This document shows, one piece after another, positions 1-9,735 of a stretch of 64,000 nucleotides of DNA. Source of the DNA: Nymphaea colorata (Eukaryota; Streptophyta; Magnoliopsida; Nymphaeales; Nymphaeaceae); contig NC_045148.1 of assembly GCF_008831285.2 (NCBI RefSeq), forward strand, positions 7,755,001 to 7,819,000, written 5' to 3'. The position numbers and the translations under genes were made by a program. Below the pieces are notes generated by a model. That model was not told the origin of the DNA, searched no databases, and saw only the letters and a list, made by a program, of their open reading frames with translations. Numbering within the stretch: position 1 is the first letter of the stretch; each line of letters begins with the position of its first letter.

Positions 1-781
1 AAGAAGAAGAAGATGAAGAAGAAGAAGAAGATTAAATCGGTCTGAATGATGAGAAACACCAAATTGTCTTCAATCACACCATTTTTTTTTTTACCAAATT
101 CTATATATCCTGAACATTTCAAACAGTCCAAATGCATCATCTCCACGTAAAATTGGAAGGTTTCGGTTGCATATATACTCAATAACTCATGCTGTCCACT
201 TCCATTCCAATCAATCGATTCAGTGCACCTCAATCCGATATATTCCTACAACAATGGAACACCAGATCAAACACTAACCTCCATTAAAGGCTGCACATGG
301 ACTTGGCACAAGATTGCGGCAGCCGCCTTGCACATGGCCCTGATTTCACAAATATATAGAGGGAGAAAAGTGATGAACGGTGCTAGCTAGTGCCCATTCT
401 ATCAAACACCATAAGTGGAATTGACCAGTCTTGGTGTGACTGCTTTAATGGCGGTTCATGCAACTAATTCATGTGGAATATAATTATGAATCATCTTTGA
501 AGCCATGCATGTGGATGTTGGCCATGGCAGGTTATTGAGAACCATGCATGATGCTTGTGCCCAATGGTTCATTGGATTTGGACCTGATCCATTTGTTGGC
601 CACATCACTTCATGCTTTAATTGCCTTTTGGTGTCTACTGCAATAGTGAGTTAGAAATCGCTCTCTTGTGGGCTTAAACATTGTGCCCTCTTGGAGTTCT
701 CCGACTCCATCAATTGCCACACTACAACAATTTTAATTTTAAGTATAGCAAGTGGCAAGGCTACATGTGGTCTGGTGTGGG
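1..781. other. Intergenic, no gene seen
   Basis: The first 33 bases are a slightly imperfect (AAG)n microsatellite. The rest is AT-rich with no convincing coding signal on either strand. The last eight bases, 774-781, are the left target-site duplication of the transposon that follows. Confidence 0.6.
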
Positions 782-1229
782 TAGGACTGCACACGACGCC
801 GAGTCAAGCCTGAGCTTTGCCAGATCGAGCTCGAGTCGGCTCAAAAAACTTGAGCTTGAGCTCGGCTCGAACTCAACTCGAGCTCCTTATAGCAAGCTCG
901 AGCACAAGCTCGACTATACGAAATCGAGCTCGAACTCGACTCGTTGAACCCGTTTAACTCGTTTAAGCGTTAACTCGTGTAAGCATTAATTCATTCAACC
1001 CATGTAAGTGTTAACTCGTTTAACTTGTGTAACTTGTCAAACCGGTTTTGACAATATTATATAGAGTATAGTGTCGAGTCAAGTTTATAAAACTCGAACT
1101 CAACTCATTTAATGCTTCAAGCATCTTTGTAAGTTCGAACTCGGCTCGTTTATAAATGAATCAAGTACTAGCCGAGTTCGTGCAAGTTCGAGTTGAACCC
1201 GAATTGGCTTGGCTAGTTGTGCAGCCCTA
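782..1229. mobile_element. Non-autonomous hAT-type transposon (MITE-like), 448 bp
   Basis: The left end reads TAGGACTGCAC and the right end, on the opposite strand, reads TAGGGCTGCAC. The element is flanked by a perfect 8-bp direct repeat GGTGTGGG at 774-781 and 1230-1237. An 8-bp duplication with a short TAGGG-type inverted repeat is the signature of hAT transposons. The interior is full of repeated CTCGAGCTCGA-like words and codes for nothing. The exact duplication suggests a fairly recent insertion. Confidence 0.85.
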
Positions 1230-1237
1230 GGTGTGGG

Positions 1238-2391
1238 TATTGCCCCGCATTAGTCGGTCAAAATTTCTTAATGTACATGTCGTTGATGCACCGAATAATT
1301 TGTTCATTTATATATGTTGGAGCCCCTTAAAATTTAAATTTCCTTCAATTGAATTAAAATTCTTTCAATTAGTGTTCTTTAACAAAAAAAAAAATTGTGG
1401 CTCTGCTGATCAATATGGCACGTCGAGGGTTCTTCGCATAGAGTACTCCCCACAACCGTCAGCATTTGTTATATGCCAAGGCCAGCATTAATCTGTCGGC
1501 ATGTAAATTCCCAACGCTTAAGACCATTGGCATGTGAATTTGCATTCCCAACGGCTTTTGACGTTAGGAATTCTCATTTAATTTGCAACGTTGAAGGGCG
1601 CCGTTGGGAATTCTAATTTGGAACCGTATCAACTTCTTTTCAGCTACGGTTTGCACCGTCACTAAACATAATAACCGTGGCTAATGTATGAAGATTCCCA
1701 GTGGTATTAACAGACAACCAAATATCTTACCATGCTTTCTTCACAAATATTTTAAAGTATGAAGACTCATAGATAGTCTATCAAGAATCAGTTTGGATTA
1801 TGTGATCCATGTTTCCTCTCATGAACTTTCATGCCTGTAAATCTCAATTTATTCTTCATCAAGAAAGTTATATGTATGTAACCCTGTGTACGTATAGATT
1901 CATGAATCATAATGACTTGCTATGTCACCGTAGTGCAGGGTGCGGGAGCCGGAACGGCACATCCCAAAAAATGTAGGTGCGACAATAGTATTTTTTTTAA
2001 ATTTATTATATATATAACAGAATAAGCATATTATTACAATTTAGTTATTAATGTATATAACATACTTGAATAATTGTATTGCATAGAAAAATATCAAAAC
2101 AACATATATTATATAAATAATTTAGTAATATGACATTCTAACTGGGCTCGGGTGTGAGTCGAAGCTGCACCCCTGTCCGGTGCGCACTCGACTCGATGCA
2201 AACACTGGTGTGGCAGTAAAATTGAAGAGTCCGGTGACTTAGATGACTTGAAATATGAATTACGTTAATTGTTTTATGCCCTTTTGTTAATAACCTTACT
2301 GGCGAGTGTCTCTCTCTACCTTAAAATGTCCATTTTAAACATTATTGTATAAAATAAAACAAATAAACGTATAAGAAAGCAATCACAAAGT

Positions 2392-2425
<34 letters not shown>

Positions 2426-2623
2426 CGTTAGTCCTTCTTATTGCATGCTCTGCAAATTCTTCGGAACAGCATGGAATACTAAACGCTAACACCAGTTATA
2501 ACTAATGTGTTGATGTCGTTGAACACTCTGTTAGTGCATCGTCCGAATCTAATTCCGAATCTAATTCCTTTGCAAACCTATTGCTGAGGGCAATTTCAAT
2601 TGTCAACCTGGGTCTGATGTGGG
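1238..2623. other. Intergenic; degenerate repeat-derived DNA
   Basis: No gene is seen. The stretch 1480-1680 repeats words such as CCCAACG and CCGTTGGGAATTC in both orientations, which resembles the subterminal repeats of CACTA-type transposons, but no terminal repeat was found. A (TA)n microsatellite lies at about 2394-2424. Confidence 0.45.
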
Positions 2624-3057
2624 CATCACATGTGTTTCAAACAAAGTCTAGTTTCACTTAAGTCTGAGCATCGGGCCAGCTCGGTCTAGCAGTGCTGATA
2701 AGGAGTTGGGCTCGGGCTGGCCCGAGCATCACATGTGTTTCAAACAAAGCCTAGTTTCACTTAAGCTTGGGCATCGGGCTGACTTGGCCTGGTAGTGCTG
2801 ATAAGGAGTTGGGCTCGGGCCGGCCCGACACGTAAAACCCTAACCCGAGCCAGGCCCAGGCCCGGCCGAATTAAATTAAAAAATATATGATTAATTAAAA
2901 TATTATATAAATATAATTAATCATAATAAAATATTATAATTATATATAAAAACAATAAACTATATATTTAAAAAATATTATCAAGTCAAACCGAGCTTAG
3001 TCAAGTTTTTTTTGGGCCCAAGTCCGGCTGAGTACCGGGTACCCGACTCAACACCTA
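2624..3057. mobile_element. Degenerate MITE with internal 103-bp tandem duplication
   Basis: GC-rich ends built of words such as CATCGGGC, GCTCGGGC and GGCCCGA surround an AT-rich core at about 2870-2990. The same build is seen in the opposite orientation at 45172-45438, so this is a repeat family. Bases 2624-2726 are repeated with a few changes at 2727-2829. No clean target duplication was found, so the borders are approximate. Confidence 0.5.
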
Positions 3058-3512
3058 GCCTTAGTTTCACTTTCACTACAACACTATTTTTGAAGGGCTA
3101 GTGTGGGTGTTGGCCAACACCAACCACATTGTAGCTCCGCTATTGTGGGAAGCATAACCTTCTTTATCACATCCGGGCGCATGTGCGGATTGTGGGACCA
3201 ATTAGCCTTACAACTCTAGCTTTCAGTCCACATATTTTTTAGTTTGTTCATGAGTGCCAGTGAATCAAATTGCATCAATGAATTGATTTATGTGACCAGG
3301 TGCAAAACTCCGGCCGGCCACAACTGATCAAGTGTATTAATCTAAGAAGCTACATGCGCGGTCAGGTCCACTCCATATTAAATCGGGGTTCCTTTCTCTA
3401 CATGTTGGCAGTGGGGGATATGTCGGTTATACTTACTTATTCATAGAGCAGCTGTAGACCAATGTTATCTTTTAACCGAATGATGAGTCAAGCGGACGAT
3501 GAGTCCTAAGCG

Positions 3513-3706
3513 CAGAGGTGGAGCTAGAAATTTTTCATGTGAAAGACCGGATTAAATTTTCTAAATGTTGACACGGGCCGAAATATCTTTTTTCAAAATT
3601 TTCATATAAAACAAGTAAAATTTTCTAAAATTAACACGTAATTGTAAAAAAAAAAAATTGAGGTAAAGTCAGGGCCCATATAAGCCCCCTTTTGGCTTTG
3701 CCCCTA
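3513..3706. mobile_element. hAT-type MITE (CAGGGGCGGAGC family), 194 bp
   Basis: It starts CAGAGGTGGAGCTAG and ends in TTGCCCCTA, a diverged terminal inverted repeat of the CAGGGGCGGAGC type. The flanks CCTAAGCG (3505-3512) and CCTAAGAG (3707-3714) match at seven of eight bases, fitting an aged 8-bp hAT duplication. Related copies lie at 8080-8270 and 43165-43361. Confidence 0.65.
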
Positions 3707-3714
3707 CCTAAGAG

Positions 3715-4780
3715 TAAAAATGGTCTGCCTTGTGAATTATAGTGAAAGTCGATCGACATTGTTCTTCGGCTGAGTTGGAGGATTAATCTCTCTACTGGCC
3801 GAGCAAGAGTCGAAGCTTTCTTCCTTTTCCTTCCACAGTTACATATTTTTTTTTGCCTGAACTATTTAAAATGTTCATGCAAACCAAAAACTTAGTGGTG
3901 AAGCCAGGATATTTTGAGATCATGTTAATGTAATTTTGAATTCTTTTAATGAAATTTTTGATAGTCTGGTGGTGTCGGCAGCGGCCCGTACCAGCCCCTA
4001 TGTATCTCCATCATACAGCCAGGGTGTTTAGGAAAAAAAAGTTAAAAAAAGGGGGGGAAATTCCAAGAAGTAAGTTGGACAGTGTCAAATTTTGGGAACA
4101 TCTGAGAAATGGGAAAACTGTATACCAAGTTCATGAATATTGTATGCCAAAGTTCGTGAACTAAACGGATTTCATGAACTTAGTCATACGATCCATGTGG
4201 GCTCCAACGTCCCAAGTTATGACACTGACAAGTTTCACATGACGCGAAGGCCGGAAACACTTGGGTCGAGTTATGAGAGCTATAAATAAGATCCGGAAAC
4301 GAGGTAAGGTCCGTACCGAGATCCATAACCGTTTTCTGCCTCCAGCCTTGCTGCCATTACTCGGGCAGCGGGCCGAATTTATTGTATCGGGTATGGTGCA
4401 CCATATCCGTTTGAGATTGAACCGGATGGGGTCGACCAGGGCTTTTCAAATATCGAAAAAGAAGTACCAGATCCGGATAAGGTAAGTAGACAACCCGGAT
4501 CCATATTGAACTTCTAGGAGCATTTAATGCAATGTGCTGGTGATGAGAACCGTAGCTGGTGTTTTTATGTCCCTTTCCGGCCCGTTATTGACCTGTGAAA
4601 ATTTGTCTTGCAGTAAAAGTTAGAATTAAAAAAAATAAAAAATAAAAATATGTTTGCTGAATGGAGCAAAAGGTTTGTTATTTTCTCAAATGTTATAAAG
4701 CAAACGAAAATTTATCAAAAACAATATGTTTTCTTTTTAAATGAATGAATAATATTTCAAACAAAGTGAACTATGTTTCT
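3715..4780. other. Intergenic, no gene seen
   Basis: Two open frames of about 70 codons occur here, but they lack ATG starts in good context, domains or splice structure. I see nothing supportable. Confidence 0.5.
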
Positions 4781-5163
4781 GGTGAGCAGGAGGTTAACAA
4801 TTCACGTGTACAAAAAAAACTTAAGCCTTCTTCATTTTTCTTGCCTCTAGGGTCATGAACTTGTTTGAATCGACCAAAGAAGAAGAATTTTATAAGAACA
4901 AGCCATTTAATGAGCGGGCAACATAGGAGATGAACCTGACCACCATGTCTTATGAAGACTGTGCCGCCTGCCCGCCATGCTCGGGTGAACAGGAGGTCAA
5001 CAATTCACGAAGGCTTCTCCATTTTTCTTGCCTTTAGGGTCATGAATTGTGTTTGAATCGACCAAAGAAGAAGAATTTTATAACAACAAGCCATTTAATG
5101 GGCCGGCAACATAGGAGATGAACCTGACCACCATGTCTTATGAAGATAGTGCCGCCATGCTCG
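4781..5163. repeat. Tandem duplication, unit about 203 bp
   Basis: Bases 4781-4983 and 4984-5163 are near-identical copies, for example the shared stretch from GAATCGACCAAAGAAGAAG through to ACCACCATGTCTTATGAAGA. The second copy is shorter by small deletions. It is non-coding in all frames. Confidence 0.8.
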
Positions 5164-5838
5164 TGGTCAGACCAGCCATGAATAATTAAAGAGCTTCGCT
5201 TGTAGGTCTAGATCCAGAGCCAGTGTACCTATTTTGCGGGCGAAGTCACTTCCCTTTCTTTATCTTCAAGGTCCAAAGATGCTTTTAAATAGGTGGTTTT
5301 ATGATGCACCATTTAACTCCAGTGTGTCAATCTAGCCTTTGGGGGCACGTACTCGCTTTAAAAAATGGATCTACAAGAAGCAACAAGTAAAACATGAGGT
5401 TTGGATCAACTTGGTGCAGCTAGACTTATTTTCTATCTGGATTTGCGATTCGGATAAACTTGCTACTCAATATTGTTTAGATTTAGATTTGGATCTTTCT
5501 CTCATGAGTTTTGGATTTGGATCTCATCATGGTAACAATTTCACCCACATGGGGATGGAAACTGATTAAGACGTAGGCCACATGGGCCGGTTCCTCCCAT
5601 ACGCTTCAACTTGAATGCCTGGAACCAACCCAGACCCGGGCAACGCATTCCGGATCCGGACCCACCGTGTCTATTTTAGTCGGTTCCACTCCCCTGGCAG
5701 CGGAACGCGACCGGATCACGCACCAGTCGTGCCTTGCGTACCGTCACGCCAACGACGAGGATTCGGCCACGTTTACGGTCGAGAAATAGAAGCCGTTGAT
5801 CGTCGACAAGGAGCTTCTTCCCTCCCTCCTTCCTCTTC
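5164..5838. other. Intergenic / upstream region of the zinc-ribbon gene
   Basis: No gene is seen. Bases 5440-5540 have GATTTGGAT-like words as at 7260-7560 and 9220-9310, which look repeat-derived. Base composition becomes GC-rich from about 5600 as the promoter of the next gene is approached. Confidence 0.5.
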
Positions 5839-5845
5839 TATATAA
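5839..5845 (+). promoter_or_regulatory. TATA box of the zinc-ribbon gene
   Basis: TATATAA lies 95 bases before the start codon at 5934, preceded by a pyrimidine-rich stretch. A transcription start about 30 bases downstream (near 5870) would leave a 5' leader of about 60 bases ending in a purine-rich GAAA repeat. Confidence 0.6.
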
Positions 5846-5933
5846 GAGAGTTCTGAGCAGAAGAGTTCAGCCACCAAGCTCAGAGGAGCGAAGAAACGTT
5901 GAGGAGGGAGAGAAAGAAAGAAAGAAAGAAAGA

Positions 5934-6140
5934 ATGGTGTTCTTCTGCTTCTTGGTAGACCAGAGGAGGACGATGGAGAGCAGCAAGCCTTTGGCCGGGC
6001 TCTGCTCGAGGTGCGGAGCAGGAGCACGAGTTGCAGACATGAAAACGTCGACGCGGTTCTGCAGCGTCCCTTTCTACTCCCGCTCCTGGAAGGCCATCAT
6101 CTGCTCCTTCTGCGGCGCCGTCCTCAAGTCCTACGCCTGA
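5934..6140 (+). CDS. Small conserved plant zinc-ribbon protein, 68 aa
   Basis: The 68-residue product begins MVFFCFLVDQ and has two CxxC knuckles, C24-x2-C27 and C57-x2-C60, spaced as in a zinc ribbon. The core words ADMKTSTRFC and SWKAIICSFCG are typical of a small conserved plant family of zinc-ribbon proteins that I recognise but whose role is, to my knowledge, not established. I chose the ATG at 5934 because family members start at MVFFCF; upstream in-frame sequence is only leader. The gene is intronless, distinctly more GC-rich than its flanks, and has its own TATA box at 5839. It has no close neighbour in the same direction. Zinc binding is inferred from the cysteines. Confidence 0.85.
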   Translation: MVFFCFLVDQRRTMESSKPLAGLCSRCGAGARVADMKTSTRFCSVPFYSRSWKAIICSFCGAVLKSYA

Positions 6141-6619
6141 ACGGCCGCCGCTGCGGAGGCCGGCGGCGCCGCTGACATCGTCATTCGACTGGCAGTCGCG
6201 AAATCTTGGGGAGTTTCCAAAATGGAACCCTTCATAAATGTAAAAGTATCTTCGACGGTGAAGAAGCTCTTCATTAATGGAAACGAAAGTTCGTCTTCTT
6301 CGGAAGGTCGATCAGATTTTTGAGTTCATCTAACTCATTCCTGTGTGACGGTTGCCTTTTTATTTAGTTGGCAAAGAAATGTTGATGGCGTGCGATGTTC
6401 ATGAGTGCGTCTTCTCTAACCTTGATGATTTTCACGATTCAGAACTTGAGTCGCGTTTGATCTCACCGGGGATTTGAAATCCCTGTGGATTTCATTTCAG
6501 CATCTACTCTAATATGGATCTCAAATCCATGCTATAGGATAAAAAACATGGATTTGAGATCTGATTTGGGAGTGGTGCGGTCCGGATCTGAGATGAGCAT
6601 TATACACAGGTTTCTCTTT

Positions 6620-6676
<57 letters not shown>

Positions 6677-8079
6677 CACTGCTTTTGTGAAACGACATTG
6701 CGTGTGTCATGATTTCATATTAATTTGTGTAGTTGGACAACACGGTTTGGACCCGACAGACCATATTCGGGCACCACCTTGATTATAAAGATTCTTTGCA
6801 TTGAAGAAAGGGAAAAAGAAAAAATAAGGTGAAATGTTTTCATAGGCTAACTGTTGGGTTATGTTTGATTATGACATTTTTTATTTAATGGCACTGCAAC
6901 CATCAAGAGATCTAAAGTCATAAGCATGATGAACCTTCAACAAGGAAAAATAAGTGTTTAGTTTCCAAGGAAAGTGCATGCTCCCAAACGCCCCTAAATG
7001 TATTCCCATTCATTGATCTTCTAGTTAAACTAAATAAATGAAAAAAAAAAAACACACAAAAGAAAGGGTAGTCTCAACATGGGTTTCTCTTAGTAACGGA
7101 GACCTGTTTTATTTATTTTTCATTTATTTATTTTTTATTTTTTGCAAAATGTTACAAGAGAACCAAGTTCCAAACAGTCGCAAGAAGTAGGCGTTGTGGG
7201 GAAAAAGGAAAATTAATTTCCATATCCTCCTGAAATTCTGGAAGATTATTCAAACTTTGGCTTCTTGAGATCACATTCAGATTTAAATAATAACATAACT
7301 CGGATTCAGATATACATAAATATCTGATCAGATTGAATAGCTTATATCCAATGCCCTTCCATTTTCAGCATGATTCAGTTCAAAATTGAGATTTGGATTC
7401 TGATGTGAATGTAAAAATTGGATTAGAATCAGATTCAGATTGTGAAATCGGATGTTGGATTGGGATTCTGTTTTGAATTTTCTTTTTCCATATTTAAATC
7501 TGAATTCGAATCTGAACTTGTAAATATCTGAAAAAGCGGATATGGTTAACAATATACCTCATTCAAATATTTGACCTGTTAACAACTTTAACATTGATAG
7601 GCAAGGAGGGATTAAGCCATACATGGATTCACTTTCATAGATTGTAATTTATTCTAATTTGAATAACAAGATGAACAAATCAATTTTATAAGTATGGAAT
7701 ATTTGTATGCTTTAAACTATCAATATCACCTTCATATAGCCATATGATTAAATTTTACTGCATCCATCCACGATATGGCAGTAAAAAAATGAGGAATTTA
7801 ACTAGGCCATCTTGTGGGGGGGGTAAAAAGGAGGTCATCAAGGAAGGAAGAGAAAGGATTTCCATTTACACAAAAATGGGGGTCCGATATATGAGGCCAA
7901 CCATCTTTAAGATTTTGCATGTTTGGAATGAGGAAAAATTTATCTCTGTGCATTTATTTATGCCTACCTTGATATTGAATATGGGCACGTGAAGTCACTT
8001 AATATGACAGCCAAGGTATTGTGAGCATGGAACATTTTTTTCTCAGTGCTTCCATTTTCATTTTCGATCGGCTCAGTCA
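6141..8079. other. Intergenic, no gene seen
   Basis: The first few hundred bases are probably the 3' untranslated region of the zinc-ribbon gene. A (TA)n microsatellite runs from about 6624 to 6673. From 7260 to 7560 the sequence is rich in degenerate GATTCAGAT/ATCTGAATC words in both orientations. No coding region is supported. Confidence 0.55.
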
Positions 8080-8270
8080 CGGGGTGGAGTCAGAAATTTT
8101 TTATGAAATGAGCCGAATTAAAGTTTCTAAATTTTGATACGGATCGAAATATCATTTTTCAAAATTTTTATATTGAACAAACAAAATTTTCTAAAATTTA
8201 TATATAAATTTTTTAAAAAAATTGAGGTGGAGCCAAAGCTCATGCGGGCCCCCCCTTGGCTCCGCCCTGG
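8080..8270. mobile_element. hAT-type MITE (CAGGGGCGGAGC family)
   Basis: It starts CGGGGTGGAGTCAG and ends GGCTCCGCCCTGG. Most of its interior (GAAATATCATTTTTCAAAAT and similar) matches the element at 3513-3706. The flanks GCTCAGTCA and GCCCAGTCA match at eight of nine bases, consistent with a decayed target duplication. The borders could be off by one or two bases. Confidence 0.6.
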
Positions 8271-8706
8271 GCCCAGTCATAGTTGGCAAACTCGGCGAGT
8301 CAACCTGAAACCCTTGGCATTTCGGTATCATATGAGCCCATGCATCAAGATGGTCAACTAGTCCTGAGTTGGTGTCTAATCACTTTCATAATTTCCAAGT
8401 GTTCTTCTTTCAATTTTCTGATGTACATGTCAAAAATATTCATAGTTGGCAAAATCGGCGAGTCAACTTAGCAACCAGGGGAGTTGGTATAAAGTCATAC
8501 ATCAAACTAGTAATGTAGCTGAAGAAAAAAAAAAACTTTTTTATGTTTTTTTTTCTTGAAAATAAGAAAGATGTTCATAATTTGATATTTGGCAGGAGAA
8601 GATGGATTTGGTGGGGGTTCATCCAACTTAAGCTAAGTTATGCAGACAAAAGAAAGGAGTTCTCAGAAAAAATGCTTAGGTTTTGTCAAAATCCAACTAT
8701 TTCATC

Positions 8707-9060
8707 ATGGTCACAAAAAACGTGTTTTTTTTTAAAAAAAAAGAGAAAAATGCAATAAATAAGTCAGCCGTTTAAAACTTAAAAAAAATGCTATTTTTTA
8801 TTATAAAAATGTCAAAACGAAAAACAGCACGTTTTTTTGCCTTTTTTCTTTTTATTTTATTTATTTTTTCACATTTTTTAATGTCAATCTGCTTATTTTC
8901 ATTTTCTAATTTTTATTTGTTGGAAATCTACTTATTTTTTTTAGTTCTTTTCTATTTTTTAGAAATTTGCCGTATTTTTCTCTTTTTTCAAACTCGTTGT
9001 ATTATACTCGAGAAAAAAAATCTCACCGCTTAATACACCGGAAAGTCTTTTGTGACTATG
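8707..9060. mobile_element. MITE, copy A of an inverted pair
   Basis: It begins CATGGTCACAAAAAACGTG and ends TTTGTGACTATG, so the ends are inverted repeats of CATRGTCACAAA. The interior is extremely T-rich on this strand with words such as GCCGTTTAAAACTT and GCCGTATTTTTCT. The reverse complement of 9422-9735 is a diverged copy. The long phenylalanine-rich open frames here are a by-product of the T-richness. Confidence 0.6.
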
Positions 9061-9421
9061 ATCAGAACTAATTGAACCAGGTTTAGTTTTGGACTTGGAC
9101 TTGATGTCATTTCCTTTAAATGAATACTATAGCTAGCTTAATATCTGAAATTTACTCATACTAGGATCTGTGTATGAGTTTTGATTTAAGTTAGTTTGAA
9201 CTGAACTCACGAGATAAAATCTTCTGAAAACTGAATCTGACTGGCTGAAAATCTAAGATTTGTTTGTATCTGGATCCGGACCTTGGTCCGGATTTTGAGT
9301 TTGGTGAACTATGACTCTTGCATTCGTACTCAAATAAATTTAATGAATTAATATGTCCATGTGCTAGGTTGAACTGGGTCCAAAAAACGAAAGGTTGTTC
9401 ATGGTGGCCCAATATTATTGG

Positions 9422-9735
9422 CATAGTCACAAATAACGTCTCGGAACTTTAAACGACGAGGTTTTTCTCTGTATAATACGGCGAACTTGAAAAAACAAGA
9501 AAAATACGGTAAATTTTTAAAAATTTTGAAAAAATAAAAATGAAGGAAAAATAAAATAAAAGAGAAACTAATAGCACAAATATCATATAGCAAAAAAGGG
9601 TAAACAAACTGAAAAAATGCGAAAAAACAAGTTTTTTCATTTTTCACATTTTTTTCAAGAAAAACGTGAATTTTTAAAGTTTTAAACGGCCGTTTAATTT
9701 ATCGCATTTTTTTAAAACAATGTGTTTTCTGTTAC
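9422..9735. mobile_element. MITE, copy B of an inverted pair
   Basis: It starts CATAGTCACAAATAACG and ends near CTGTTACTAT. Read on the minus strand it follows copy A (8707-9060) for most of its length, including AAACGGCCGTTTAAAACTTT-like and TTACCGTATTTTTCTTG-like words. Together the two copies form a large imperfect inverted repeat with about 360 bases between them. A further diverged relative lies near 53930-54215. Confidence 0.55.

Noticed and set aside
9399-9647. Phe-rich hydrophobic frames that look like membrane proteins
   Set aside because: They arise from T-rich MITE sequence; no start context, family or conservation.
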